Notes under the pieces: generated by a model
The model's input: only the letters and a program-made list of their open reading frames with translations
Database searches by the model: none
What the model was told of the DNA's origin: nothing
From: Rheinheimera sp. MMS21-TC3
GTDB taxonomy: Bacteria > Pseudomonadota > Gammaproteobacteria > Enterobacterales > Alteromonadaceae
Assembly (NCBI RefSeq): GCF_032229285.1
Contig: NZ_CP135084.1
Location: 806,001-870,000 of the forward strand
Direction of reading: 5' to 3'
DNA: 64,000 nucleotides
Shown: positions 33,334-43,065 of the stretch, piece after piece
Layout of the letters: the number at the start of each line of letters is the position of its first letter
How positions within the stretch are numbered: position 1 is the stretch's first letter
Made by a program: the position numbers and the translations under genes

Positions 33334-33615
33334 AAGAGGCTCCAATTATTATATCAATGTAAATAAACTATGCTAGGTGGGTCTTAATGCAACAGCAACG
33401 CTACTTTAGTGCTATGCGGTGTGGTTGAAAATTAAGCCAATTAACTAAGTCGATTAAAATAGTAAGCTGCTTTTTATCGTTATTTCAGCTGTATTGCTCT
33501 CACTAATAGCTAAAAATAGCCTTTGGAAGCTTTTTAGCGTTAGTAATTTATGCTAAGTTGCGGTCGCTTAAAAATTACCTAGGTTTAAAGGTATTTAACA
33601 TTTAAAGGAAATAAC

Positions 33616-35211
33616 ATGTCCGAACATCAGAATAACCAGGTGGCTAACGGCAAAAGAAGTGGTTTTACCCGCTTTTTAGATACCGTTGAGTGGCTAGGTA
33701 ACTTATTGCCCCATCCTGTCACTTTATTTGCCATGTTTGCTGTTGCAGTGGTTTTAGGTAGTGGTATAGCAGCCTATTTTGATGTTAATGCGATTGACCC
33801 TCGCCCAGAAGGCGCAGCAGGCCGTGCCGCTGACGGCGTTATCCGCGTGGTTAATTTAGTTAGTGTGGATGGTTTACAGCGCATAATATCCAATTTAGTG
33901 ACAAATTTTACTAATTTCCCTCCCTTAGGTGTGGTGCTGGTGGCTTTATTAGGGGTCAGTATAGCTGAGCATTCGGGTTTAATTTCTGCCGCTATGCGGG
34001 GCTTAGTTATGGGGGCATCAAAACGTGCTGTTACTATTACTATAGTCTTTGCCGGTATTATTTCTAACACAGCATCAGAGTTAGGCTATGTGGTATTAAT
34101 TCCGATGGCGGCAGTAATATTCCATTCTTTAGGTCGGCACCCTCTAGCTGGTTTAGCCGCTGCCTTTGCTGGTGTTTCAGGTGGCTATAGCGCTAACTTA
34201 TTTATTGGTACTGTCGATCCCTTATTAGCCGGCTTTACACAGCAAGCTGCAAACTTAATTGACCCCAATTATACCGTAGGTCCAGAAGCAAACTGGTTTT
34301 TTATGATTGCCAGTACTTTTGTTATTTCAATCTTAGGCGCTTTTGTCACTGAAAAACTAGTTGAACCTAAGCTAGGTAAATACAATGTTAATGAAGCAGC
34401 TATAGATTTGGGCAGTCCAACCTTAGACCCGCTTACTAAGGCTGAAAAGTTTGGCTTGAAAATGGCAGGCTTAGCTTTTGTTGGTTTAGGTATTTTACTG
34501 GTATTAAGCGTATTGCCAGAGTGGGGGCCATTACGCCATCCAGAAACAGGAGAAGTTGCGGGGTCACCATTTTTAAAAGGTATAGTAGTGTTTATTTTTA
34601 TTACCTTTGCTATCCCAGGTTTTGTTTATGGCCGCATTGTCGGCACTATGCGCACTGATCGTGATGTGATTGACGCTATGGCTAAAAGTATCAGCTCTAT
34701 GGGCTTATATATCGTTTTAGTCTTTTTTGCTGCTCAGTTTGTGGCCTTTTTTGGTTGGTCAAATTTAGGGGCTATAATTGCTGTCAATGGAGCCACTGCG
34801 CTACAAAATGTTGGTTTAACCGGCCCTGAGTTATTTTTCTTCTTTATTGCTATGTGTGCCATTATTAATTTGTCACTAGGTTCGGCATCCGCACAGTGGG
34901 CTATTTTTGCGCCTATTTTTGTACCTATGCTAATGATAGTGGGGTATTCACCAGAAGTGATTCAAGCGGCTTATCGCATAGGAGATTCAGTGACTAACTT
35001 AATTACGCCTATGATGAGTTATTTTGGTTTGATTTTAGCGGTTGCAGCTCGGTATAAAAAAGATTTAGGTATAGGCACTTTAATAGCCACTATGCTGCCT
35101 TATACCCTAGTATTCTTTATTGGTTGGACTGCTCTATTCTATATCTGGGTCTTTTTGCTCGGTTTACCTGTAGGCCCAGGCTCACCAACTTACTATCAGT
35201 TTACCGGTTAA
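33616..35211 (+). CDS. AbgT family transporter
   Basis: A 531-residue inner-membrane protein with 9-11 helices and two re-entrant regions of the AbgT family, named for E. coli p-aminobenzoyl-glutamate uptake; other members export sulfonamides. Family traits are VEWLGNLLPHPVTLFAMF at the start, SGGYSANLFIGTVDPLLAGFT in the middle, and LGSASAQWAIFAPIFVPM and YRIGDSVTNLITPMMSYF near the end. An AAAGGAAA site precedes the ATG. The substrate here is unknown. A folate-related or aminoacyl-glutamate peptide is the usual expectation. Confidence 0.92.
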   Translation: MSEHQNNQVANGKRSGFTRFLDTVEWLGNLLPHPVTLFAMFAVAVVLGSGIAAYFDVNAIDPRPEGAAGRAADGVIRVVNLVSVDGLQRIISNLVTNFTNFPPLGVVLVALLGVSIAEHSGLISAAMRGLVMGASKRAVTITIVFAGIISNTASELGYVVLIPMAAVIFHSLGRHPLAGLAAAFAGVSGGYSANLFIGTVDPLLAGFTQQAANLIDPNYTVGPEANWFFMIASTFVISILGAFVTEKLVEPKLGKYNVNEAAIDLGSPTLDPLTKAEKFGLKMAGLAFVGLGILLVLSVLPEWGPLRHPETGEVAGSPFLKGIVVFIFITFAIPGFVYGRIVGTMRTDRDVIDAMAKSISSMGLYIVLVFFAAQFVAFFGWSNLGAIIAVNGATALQNVGLTGPELFFFFIAMCAIINLSLGSASAQWAIFAPIFVPMLMIVGYSPEVIQAAYRIGDSVTNLITPMMSYFGLILAVAARYKKDLGIGTLIATMLPYTLVFFIGWTALFYIWVFLLGLPVGPGSPTYYQFTG

Positions 35212-35336
35212 AAATAAAGATGTTTTGATGTTAGCTAGGGAGTTGATCCGCTAGCTGACTTAGCGCATGATAAGTGCGAACTGTGGCATAAAACTAAAGT
35301 GCCAGCCTAATTTAATGAAAGTAAAAGAGCTATTTT

Positions 35337-36053
35337 ATGACTTCAACTCCAAAAATGATGCCGTTAAACAAAGAGATACATGGCGCATTAAAAATAAATA
35401 ATGATAATGCTTATGCTCATATAGCTGATGAGCATTTATTACCTCTTACCGTCCATGAGTTTGTATTTGCAGGGGCTGAATACCCAATCATTTTCATTAA
35501 AAATGAAAAGGAAAACATTTATCAATCTGTATTAATGCTAGGATTAACGCAAAAACAAAACTTATTTGTAAAAGATGGTAATTGGCAGGGTAGTTATATT
35601 CCTGTATCTGCACGTAATTATCCGCTGGCATTAGTAAAAGAAAGCCTTGAAAGTGACCGCTTACTGATTGCAATTGACGAGGCCTCTTCACGGGTTGGCA
35701 CTGAGACAGGTGAGCCTTTATTTAATGAAGATGGCTCTGAAAGTGAGCATCTAGCTAAGCGTAAAGAACATATGGCTGAGTATTTAGAACTGGGCCAAGT
35801 TACAGTAAAATTTATTGAAAAGCTGCAAAGTTTAGATTTGCTTAAACAACAAGTTTTAACCTTAGAAATACAAGGTGAAGAACTGCGAATTAATGGTATT
35901 TATATCGTTGACGAGCAAAAGTTAAATGAAATAGATGAGGCAGTATTGGTAGATTTGCATAAAAATGGCTATTTAAAAGTGATTTATGCTCACTTATTGT
36001 CACTACAGCAAACGCCAAGATTAGTGCGAAGAGCTGAGCAAGAAGCTAGCTAA
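35337..36053 (+). CDS. SapC family protein
   Basis: A 238-residue soluble protein of the SapC family, originally named from the S-layer gene region of Campylobacter. The HLLPLTVHEFVFAGAEYPIIFIK start, GSYIPVSARNYPLALV and the acidic DEASSRVGTETGEPLFNEDG stretch are typical. The biochemical role is unsettled. In marine gammaproteobacteria SapC genes often lie with TonB receptors and glycan catabolism genes, which fits nagB-nagA just downstream. It has its own terminator, so it is probably not in the nag transcript. Confidence 0.8.
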   Translation: MTSTPKMMPLNKEIHGALKINNDNAYAHIADEHLLPLTVHEFVFAGAEYPIIFIKNEKENIYQSVLMLGLTQKQNLFVKDGNWQGSYIPVSARNYPLALVKESLESDRLLIAIDEASSRVGTETGEPLFNEDGSESEHLAKRKEHMAEYLELGQVTVKFIEKLQSLDLLKQQVLTLEIQGEELRINGIYIVDEQKLNEIDEAVLVDLHKNGYLKVIYAHLLSLQQTPRLVRRAEQEAS

Positions 36054-36088
36054 AACAATTATTGAGTTATGTTTAGTACTGTCTTTAA

Positions 36089-36126
36089 CAAAACCAGCTA
36101 AAGTTACTTTAGCTGGTTTTGTTTTT
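36089..36126 (+). terminator. Rho-independent terminator after sapC
   Basis: AAAACCAGCTAAAG / CTTTAGCTGGTTTT stem with a short loop and T-run between sapC and nagB-II. Confidence 0.9.
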
Positions 36127-36262
36127 AGCACTAGATAAATTTAATTGGCCATTTTACACTGACCAATTAGGTTGCAGTCGACCGAAGATTAACATCTGTA
36201 TAGTCAGCAGTTGGGTGTGAGAACGCACGGTAGGTGCAAATATTCATAAGATAAGGTAGTAA

Positions 36263-37264
36263 ATGAATCACAGTACTATTATGGCAATGGAAGCTAGAGA
36301 AGCACCTAGTCGCATTAAAGAACAGTTAATGGCAAATGCAGAAAAAGTACAACAAGTTGTCGGGGTTATTAACACTAAAAAACCTAAATTTGTTTATATT
36401 GTTGGCCGGGGTTCATCTGGCCATGCTGGTATTTTTGCTAAATATCTAATTGAAATTGAAATTGGCTTGCCTGTGGTGTCTGCGGCGCCTTCTGTTGCTA
36501 GTATTTATCACAAGTCATTACAGTTAGCAGATGCTTTCGTTATTGTTATTTCACAATCGGGACGTAGCCCAGATCTGTTAGCGCAAGCTGATATGGCCAA
36601 AAAAAGTGGTGCTGTGGTGTTGGCTCTAGTTAATGATATTAGCTCTCCTTTAGCAAGCATGGCGGACTATAGTTTACCGCTAAATGTTGGTGAAGAAAAA
36701 GCTGTAGCTGCCACTAAAAGTTACTTAGCCACCTTAAGCGCAATTTTGCATTTAGTCTCTGTTTGGTCAGCTAAGCCTTCGTTGATGGATGCTGTGCAAC
36801 AATTACCAGCATTGATGCAGCAAGCTGTTGATTTACCGGTGCAACTGAATACTGCCGCCTTAATTAATGTTAAGCACCTAGTCGTTTTAGGTCGAGGTTT
36901 AGGTTATGCCGTATCGCGTGAAATTGCTTTAAAGCTTAAAGAAGTCTGTGGCATTCAGGCCGAAGCTTTTTCCAGTGCTGAGTTTTTACACGGCCCCGTG
37001 ACCTTAATTAAAGATAGCTTTACTATCATTGATGTCAGTATTAATGATGAAACTATTGCTGCTCATAGCCAACAAATTACCGACACAACAAGTCGTGGCG
37101 CTGCCGTTTTACAATTGCATCACCAGCCAATTGTCGCACATCAACGGTTATTACCCTTATTAGTATTGCAACGCTTTTATATAGATGTAGAAGTAGTAGC
37201 ACGAGATTTAGGAATTGATCCAGATGCGCCTGTAGGTCTAAATAAAGTAACAAAAACACTATAG
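36263..37264 (+). CDS. nagB-II: Glucosamine-6-phosphate deaminase, NagB-II type
   Basis: NagB-II converts glucosamine-6-phosphate to fructose-6-phosphate and ammonia. It is a non-homologous replacement of classical NagB, built from two SIS domains. The 333 residues show GRGSSGHAGIFAKYLIE and SQSGRSPDLL in the first SIS domain, EKAVAATKSYLATL, and LGRGLGYAVSREIALKLKE with AEAFSSAEFLHGP in the second. There is no glutaminase domain, which separates it from GlmS. It is 32 bases upstream of nagA. Confidence 0.9.
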   Translation: MNHSTIMAMEAREAPSRIKEQLMANAEKVQQVVGVINTKKPKFVYIVGRGSSGHAGIFAKYLIEIEIGLPVVSAAPSVASIYHKSLQLADAFVIVISQSGRSPDLLAQADMAKKSGAVVLALVNDISSPLASMADYSLPLNVGEEKAVAATKSYLATLSAILHLVSVWSAKPSLMDAVQQLPALMQQAVDLPVQLNTAALINVKHLVVLGRGLGYAVSREIALKLKEVCGIQAEAFSSAEFLHGPVTLIKDSFTIIDVSINDETIAAHSQQITDTTSRGAAVLQLHHQPIVAHQRLLPLLVLQRFYIDVEVVARDLGIDPDAPVGLNKVTKTL

Positions 37265-37296
37265 CGCAATCAGAACACAAAAGTAGGGGACTCGTT

Positions 37297-38424
37297 ATGA
37301 CAGAGCAAATAAGCGTAAGCAGGTTATTTGATGGTACCTATTGGTTAGAAAATATTACAGTCACTATTGCTGAAGGTATCATTCAAGCTATTACCCCAGC
37401 AAGAGCTGACATTACAGATGGCATCTTAGTACCAGGCTTTATTGATGTTCAAGTCAATGGCGGTGGTGGTGTTTTATTTAATACGGCACCTAACTTACAA
37501 ACCTTAGCAACTATGCAGCAGGCGCATGCTCGCTTTGGTACTACTGCTTTTTTACCAACGGTCATTACAGATAACCTAGAGTTGATGCAGCAAGCAGCAG
37601 AAACTGTGGCGCAAGCAGTAGCCACGGAGCACTCAGGTGTGCTTGGTATTCATTTTGAAGGGCCGCACTTAGCGGTAGCTAAAAAAGGTATCCATTCAGA
37701 ACAGTATATTCGGCCTATATCTGCAGCTGAAATGGCTATTTATAGTCGGACAGATTTAGGTATTAAATTACTAACAGTAGCGCCTGAAACAGTTAGCCCA
37801 GAGCAAATTGCTGAGCTTGTCGCTTTAAATGTGATTGTTTGTTTAGGTCACTCTAATGCTGATGTCGAAACTGTTCAGGCCGCCTTAGCCGCTGGAGCAA
37901 GTGGCTTTACCCATTTATATAATGCTATGTCAGGCTTAGCTTCTCGTGCTCCAGGCATGGTAGGTGCTGCTTTGGCTGATGAGAACTCATGGTGTGGCCT
38001 AATTTTAGATGGTCAGCATTTGCATCCGGTTGCGGCTAAAGTTGCATTAGCAGCTAAGCCAAAAGGGAAGGTTTTTTTAGTCACAGATGCCATGTCACCT
38101 GTGGGGAGTGCAGAAACTGAGTTCACTTTTTTTGCAGATTTAATTAGCCGTGAGGGTAATAAGCTTAGTAACACTCAAGGTCAACTTGCAGGTTCAGTGC
38201 TGGATATGATTTCAGCGGTCAATTATGCAATTAATGTTTTAGGGTTATCAAAAGAAGAAGCGCTAAATATGGCTTCTCTTTATCCAGCACAATTGCTACA
38301 AAGCCAGCAGCATGGTCGAATTGAAGTAGGCTATCGGGCTGACTTATTATTAATTGATGAGAAAAATACCGTGTTAACCAACTGGGTAGGTGGCAAGGTG
38401 GTATATCAGCACAGCTCAAGCTAA
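37297..38424 (+). CDS. nagA: N-acetylglucosamine-6-phosphate deacetylase
   Basis: NagA removes acetate from GlcNAc-6-phosphate, the step before NagB. The 375-residue amidohydrolase (TIM barrel) contains the metal ligand Glu in HFEGPHLAV, the two His ligands in CLGHSNAD and FTHLYNAMSG, and the catalytic Asp in LVTDAMSP. It is co-transcribed with nagB-II. The kinase, the outer-membrane receptor and the regulator of the pathway are not in the window, so a second nag locus is expected elsewhere. Confidence 0.95.
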   Translation: MTEQISVSRLFDGTYWLENITVTIAEGIIQAITPARADITDGILVPGFIDVQVNGGGGVLFNTAPNLQTLATMQQAHARFGTTAFLPTVITDNLELMQQAAETVAQAVATEHSGVLGIHFEGPHLAVAKKGIHSEQYIRPISAAEMAIYSRTDLGIKLLTVAPETVSPEQIAELVALNVIVCLGHSNADVETVQAALAAGASGFTHLYNAMSGLASRAPGMVGAALADENSWCGLILDGQHLHPVAAKVALAAKPKGKVFLVTDAMSPVGSAETEFTFFADLISREGNKLSNTQGQLAGSVLDMISAVNYAINVLGLSKEEALNMASLYPAQLLQSQQHGRIEVGYRADLLLIDEKNTVLTNWVGGKVVYQHSSS

Positions 38425-38462
38425 GCGGTGTTATTAAGTATGCTTAGCTGCGAGTGTTAAGC

Positions 38463-38972
<510 letters not shown>

Positions 38973-39071
38973 TTAAGCTTTAGCATCAGCTATATTCTGG
39001 TACTAGAGTTTATAGTCTATTTAGCGGTACTATAACAAAATTGTAATCCAATAAGTAAGCCTGTTGAGCCG

Positions 39072-39728
39072 ATGGAAAAAAAGTTAAGAACCAAAGATAA
39101 GATATTGCACGCTAGTATTGAATTGTTTAATCAAGTTGGCGAGCGGCAAGTCACCACTAATCATATAGCGGCTCATCTTGGTATTAGCCCAGGTAACCTT
39201 TATTATCACTTTCGCAATAAAGAAGATATTGTTCGGCAAATATTCAAAGAATATACCAAACTATTAGAAAGTCGTATTCAACCACCGTTAGCAGATGAAT
39301 CTGCACTAGACTCTTTAGCTTCCTATTTAGATGTGGTGTTTGAGTTGATGTGGCGTTTTCATTTTTTTTATGCCAATTTGCCAGACATTTTGGCACGCGA
39401 CCCCGCACTACAACAAGATTATATGCGGGTGCAGCAAGGTGTGTTAGCCAAAGTTACAGTTGTACTGACAGCGTTAAAAAAGTCAGGTGTCATTGCAATA
39501 GAAGATAACGATATTAACAGTTTGGCGCATAACATTAAATTATTAGTTACCTTTTGGATTAGCTATTTAAAAACACAAGCACCAGCTAAAACTATTGATA
39601 AAGCTAGTGTTTATGAAGGGGTATTGAAAGTTATTTCTTTATTTAAACCTTATGCAACAGCAGCAGCGCTGAATAAAATTCAACATTTAGAGCAGCAATA
39701 TCAAGTCTTAGCCAGTGAGGTAAGCTAG
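39072..39728 (+). CDS. TetR family transcriptional regulator
   Basis: A 218-residue TetR-type repressor. The N-terminal helix-turn-helix spans about residues 8-55: ILHASIELFNQVGERQVTTNHIAAHLGI, then the recognition helix with SPGNLYYHFRNKEDI. The ligand-binding C-terminal domain contains a DUF-like helical bundle with a FHFFYANLPDILARDP segment. It lies 131 bases before kbl on the same strand. The target and effector are not known. The inverted repeat at 39795-39824 is a candidate site, but this is inference. Confidence 0.85.
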   Translation: MEKKLRTKDKILHASIELFNQVGERQVTTNHIAAHLGISPGNLYYHFRNKEDIVRQIFKEYTKLLESRIQPPLADESALDSLASYLDVVFELMWRFHFFYANLPDILARDPALQQDYMRVQQGVLAKVTVVLTALKKSGVIAIEDNDINSLAHNIKLLVTFWISYLKTQAPAKTIDKASVYEGVLKVISLFKPYATAAALNKIQHLEQQYQVLASEVS

Positions 39729-39794
39729 CTTAGTAAGCTTATTTTTATAATTTAAGCTGTTAGAAGCAGTTATCATATTAAAAAGCACAGCAGT

Positions 39795-39824
39795 AGTGAC
39801 TTATAAGCATTACAATAAGTCACT
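39795..39824. promoter_or_regulatory. Inverted repeat upstream of kbl, possible operator
   Basis: A perfect 10-bp inverted repeat, AGTGACTTAT / ATAAGTCACT, with a 10-base spacer, centred about 50 bases before the kbl start. Its size suits binding by a dimeric repressor such as the TetR protein upstream, or an RNA hairpin in the leader. Confidence 0.4.
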
Positions 39825-39859
39825 TTGTAATTCCCGTCATTTTTGCTTTAGGAGGCGTT

Positions 39860-41056
39860 ATGCGCAGCAACCGTTTTTTGCAACATATCCAACAACAAAT
39901 AGATGAAGTTAAAGCCGAGGGCTTATATAAGGCAGAGCGAGTTATTACGTCGCAGCAGCAAACAGATGTCACTGTTGCTGGTGAGCAAGTCATAAACTTT
40001 TGTGCTAATAACTATCTTGGCTTAGCAAATCATCCTGATTTAATTGCAGCTGCTCAGCAAGGTTTAGACAGCCATGGTTTTGGTGTGGCGTCGGTGCGTT
40101 TTATTTGTGGTACTCAAGATATTCATAAAACCTTAGAGCAAAAGCTTAGTAAGTTCTTAGGCACAGAAGACACAATTTTATATTCTTCTTGTTTTGATGC
40201 TAATACCGGTTTATTTGAAACCTTATTAGGCGCAGAAGATGCCATTATTTCTGATGAATTAAATCATGCATCTATTATTGATGGTGTTCGCTTATGTAAA
40301 GCTAAGCGTTATCGTTATGCTAATAATGATATGGCAGCATTAGAAGCTCAATTAAAGCAAGCTGATGCTGATGGTGCACGCTTTAAGTTAATTGCAACTG
40401 ATGGTGTGTTTTCAATGGACGGCGTTATTGCCGATTTAAAAGGTATTTGTGACTTAGCCGATAAATACGATGCTATGGTAATGGTTGATGATAGCCATGC
40501 TGTCGGCTTTGTGGGTAAAGACGGTCGCGGTACCCATGAGTATTGTGATGTTATTGAAAGAGTCGACATTATAACCGGTACCTTAGGTAAAGCTTTAGGT
40601 GGTGCGTCAGGGGGTTATACCTCAGGTAAGAAAGAAGTTATTGAATGGCTACGTCAGCGCTCACGGCCTTACTTGTTTTCAAACTCTTTAGCGCCTTCAA
40701 TTGTTGCCGCGTCTATCAGTGTGTTAGATAAGTTACAAAATGGCGGTGAGTTAAGAGCCAAGTTATGGCAGAACGCCAGTTATTTCAGAGAAAAGATGAC
40801 CGCAGCAGGCTTTACGCTAGCCGGTAATGATCATGCTATTATTCCTGTCATGCTAGGCGATGCTAAAGTGGCAGCAGAAATGGCGAAACGTATGTTAGCT
40901 GAAGGTATTTATGTTATTGGTTTCTCTTTTCCTGTGGTGCCTAAAGGCCAAGCTAGAATTAGAACTCAAATTTCAGCAGCTCATACAACAGAGCAATTAG
41001 ATAAAGCTATTGCCGCCTTTATTCGTATTGGTAAAGACATGGGCGTGATTGCATAG
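39860..41056 (+). CDS. kbl: 2-amino-3-ketobutyrate CoA ligase (glycine C-acetyltransferase)
   Basis: Kbl splits 2-amino-3-ketobutyrate with CoA to glycine and acetyl-CoA, the second step of threonine breakdown. The 398 residues match E. coli Kbl (398). This alpha-oxoamine synthase has [37 protein letters not shown] and the PLP lysine in [12 protein letters not shown]. An AGGAGG ribosome-binding site is at 39851. It is followed 51 bases later by tdh. Confidence 0.97.
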   Translation: MRSNRFLQHIQQQIDEVKAEGLYKAERVITSQQQTDVTVAGEQVINFCANNYLGLANHPDLIAAAQQGLDSHGFGVASVRFICGTQDIHKTLEQKLSKFLGTEDTILYSSCFDANTGLFETLLGAEDAIISDELNHASIIDGVRLCKAKRYRYANNDMAALEAQLKQADADGARFKLIATDGVFSMDGVIADLKGICDLADKYDAMVMVDDSHAVGFVGKDGRGTHEYCDVIERVDIITGTLGKALGGASGGYTSGKKEVIEWLRQRSRPYLFSNSLAPSIVAASISVLDKLQNGGELRAKLWQNASYFREKMTAAGFTLAGNDHAIIPVMLGDAKVAAEMAKRMLAEGIYVIGFSFPVVPKGQARIRTQISAAHTTEQLDKAIAAFIRIGKDMGVIA

Positions 41057-41107
41057 TTTTAAACTAGCATTAAACCCGATTATAGCGAGTGTTAAGCGAG
41101 AGCAGAA

Positions 41108-42133
41108 ATGAAAGCATTAGCAAAACTTAAAGCGGAACCAGGAATTTGGCAAACTGAAGTTGAAAAGCCAGAAGTAGGTCCGAATGATGTATTAATCCGA
41201 ATTAAAAAAACTGCCATTTGTGGTACTGATGTCCATATTTATAAATGGGACGATTGGGCTAAAGAGACTATTCCGCATGGCATGGTAGTTGGTCATGAAT
41301 ATGTCGGTATTATTGAAGGCATGGGTTCAGAGGTTAAAGGCTTTAAAGTTGGTGATCGTGTCTCTGGAGAGGGGCATATCACCTGTGGCCACTGCCGGAA
41401 CTGTCGTGCTGGTCGGGTGCATTTATGCCGTAATACCTTTGGCGTTGGTGTTAACCGAGCTGGAGCTTTTGCTGAGTATTTAGTGATCCCTGCCTACAAT
41501 GCTTTTAAAATTGCAGATAATATTCCAGATAATATTGCTGCTATTTTCGACCCATTCGGTAACGCTGTTCATACTGCTTTATCTTTTGACTTAGTGGGGG
41601 AAGATGTCTTAATTACTGGTGCTGGACCTATTGGCATTATGGCTGCAGCGGTAGCGCGCCATGTCGGAGCCCGCCATGTTGTGATAACAGACGTTAACCC
41701 TTATCGTTTAGAGCTTGCTTTAAAAATGGGCGCAACTCGTGCAGTAGATGTTAGTAAGCAAGATTTAAAACAAGTGATGAAAGAACTTGGCATGACTGAA
41801 GGCTTTGATGTCGGCTTAGAAATGTCAGGTGTACCAGCGGCCTTTAATAGTATGCTAGAAACCATTAACCATGGTGGCAAAATTGCTATGCTAGGTATAC
41901 CACCTAGTGATATGGCAGTAGATTGGAATAAAGTTATTTTTAAAGGCCTAATAATAAAAGGCATTTATGGTCGTGAAATGTTTGAAACCTGGTACAAAAT
42001 GGCCAGTTTAATTCAATCAGGCCTAGATTTAACGCCAATGATCACTCATGAAATGCCGGTAGATCAATTCCAAGCGGGCTTTGATATTATGTGCTCAGGT
42101 CAATCGGGTAAAGTGATCTTAAACTGGTCTTAG
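41108..42133 (+). CDS. tdh: L-threonine 3-dehydrogenase
   Basis: Tdh oxidises threonine to 2-amino-3-ketobutyrate with NAD+, feeding Kbl. The 341-residue length equals E. coli Tdh. It is a zinc medium-chain dehydrogenase: Cys38 and His43 in ICGTDVH, GHEYVG with the zinc-binding His-Glu, a four-cysteine structural zinc set in [15 protein letters not shown], and the Rossmann motif GAGPIGIMA. The kbl-tdh pair is an operon. Confidence 0.97.
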   Translation: MKALAKLKAEPGIWQTEVEKPEVGPNDVLIRIKKTAICGTDVHIYKWDDWAKETIPHGMVVGHEYVGIIEGMGSEVKGFKVGDRVSGEGHITCGHCRNCRAGRVHLCRNTFGVGVNRAGAFAEYLVIPAYNAFKIADNIPDNIAAIFDPFGNAVHTALSFDLVGEDVLITGAGPIGIMAAAVARHVGARHVVITDVNPYRLELALKMGATRAVDVSKQDLKQVMKELGMTEGFDVGLEMSGVPAAFNSMLETINHGGKIAMLGIPPSDMAVDWNKVIFKGLIIKGIYGREMFETWYKMASLIQSGLDLTPMITHEMPVDQFQAGFDIMCSGQSGKVILNWS

Positions 42134-42176
42134 TACTAAAACTTTAAATAAACATTAATTAATAGCTGTATTTTTA

Positions 42177-42278
42177 ATGAAATTAGGCAAGTTTTTATTG
42201 CCAATTATCATTTTAAGTACAGCTTTTTTATTTGTGTTGGCTACTTTTCAGTCTAATTTTGTTAAAGGTGTCAGCTAA
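42177..42278 (+). CDS. Possible small single-span membrane peptide
   Basis: A 33-codon ATG frame (stop TAA at 42276) encodes a Lys-start, one long hydrophobic stretch (residues 6-24, LLPIIILSTAFLFVLAT) and a short polar end. It could be a small membrane protein. A weak ribosome-binding site and the AT-rich sequence make chance possible. No family is recognised. Confidence 0.28.
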   Translation: MKLGKFLLPIIILSTAFLFVLATFQSNFVKGVS

Positions 42279-42357
42279 TTTAACACTATTAACCTTAAAA
42301 GCTATTCTCTCTCTACTGTTTTACCCTAACTTATTGAAATTATTTATTTAACTTTAA

Positions 42358-42373
42358 TGGTTCACTTAATGCA
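42358..42373 (+). promoter_or_regulatory. Sigma-54-type promoter element upstream of a PEP-CTERM gene
   Basis: TGG at 42358 and TGCA at 42370 give the GG-N10-GC spacing that defines -24/-12 promoters; 8 of the 12 defined bases agree with TGGCACG-N4-TTGCA. The expected start near 42384 leaves a 50-base leader before the ATG at 42436. The region around it is AT-rich, so a chance match cannot be excluded. Confidence 0.45.
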
Positions 42374-42435
42374 TAGTCCGATTCGTGCAAGTAGTTGCAC
42401 CTAAAAATATAAATAATAATAATTTGGGGTTTAAT

Positions 42436-42948
42436 ATGATTCAAAAGTCTATTTTTATCTTAATGCTAACGATATTTAGTTTTGCATTAATGCCGCAAAG
42501 TGCTCAAGCAGGGCCAATTTTAAGTCAAGAGTTACTTATTGATGATCCTGATGGTCCTGTTTCTATTGGTTTTTTATCAATAGATATTGATCATATTATC
42601 GACGGTGAAGTAATGCAGTGGCAAACGTTTAATCTGTTTGGCATAGATATAGTTAATAGTTTTGGTTTTTTTGCTGATTATAATGAGTTTGACCTTAATA
42701 CTGGGTTTACTTTTTTAAACTTTGATGTTAGCGATTTTTCTAACTCTATTGCATTCCAAGGCTTTTGGGATCTAGATCTTGGTTTAGGCTTTCTTGATGT
42801 CTTTACAGCAGATGCTGACTTTTTATTTGCCGATTCGTTTTTCTTAGGCCCTGTAACAGCTGCATCGCCAGTTTCTGAGCCGGCAACAGCTTTTTTATTC
42901 CTAATTGCTGCTGGTGGCTTATTAATGCGTCGTCGCTTTAACTCATAA
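42436..42948 (+). CDS. PEP-CTERM sorting-domain protein
   Basis: A 170-residue exported protein: signal peptide (about 1-26, ending AQAG), an acidic, Phe- and Asp-rich beta-type core, and a C-terminal sorting signal (about 147-170) with SEPATA, a hydrophobic helix and an RRRF end. Such proteins are cut and anchored by an exosortase (EpsH/XrtA) and often go to the exopolysaccharide matrix. The ATG at 42436 is chosen because GGGGT lies 6 bases upstream and it begins the signal peptide; an earlier ATG frame (42385) has no site. The function of the core is unknown. Confidence 0.85.
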   Translation: MIQKSIFILMLTIFSFALMPQSAQAGPILSQELLIDDPDGPVSIGFLSIDIDHIIDGEVMQWQTFNLFGIDIVNSFGFFADYNEFDLNTGFTFLNFDVSDFSNSIAFQGFWDLDLGLGFLDVFTADADFLFADSFFLGPVTAASPVSEPATAFLFLIAAGGLLMRRRFNS

Positions 42949-43065
42949 GTGTCAGGTTTTTATACAACAAAGTTAACGTTAACTTAACGGTAAGTTAAAT
43001 TTATTAACTTGGGTGATTAGCGTTAAGCACTAATAAAATAAAAATATAATAAAATGGAGACACCT

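Noticed and set aside
36142..36169. TAATTGG / CCAATTA inverted repeat upstream of nagB-II, considered as a NagR operator.
   Set aside because: Only 7 bp, AT-rich, and about 95 bases from the start codon; it matches no operator I can recall.
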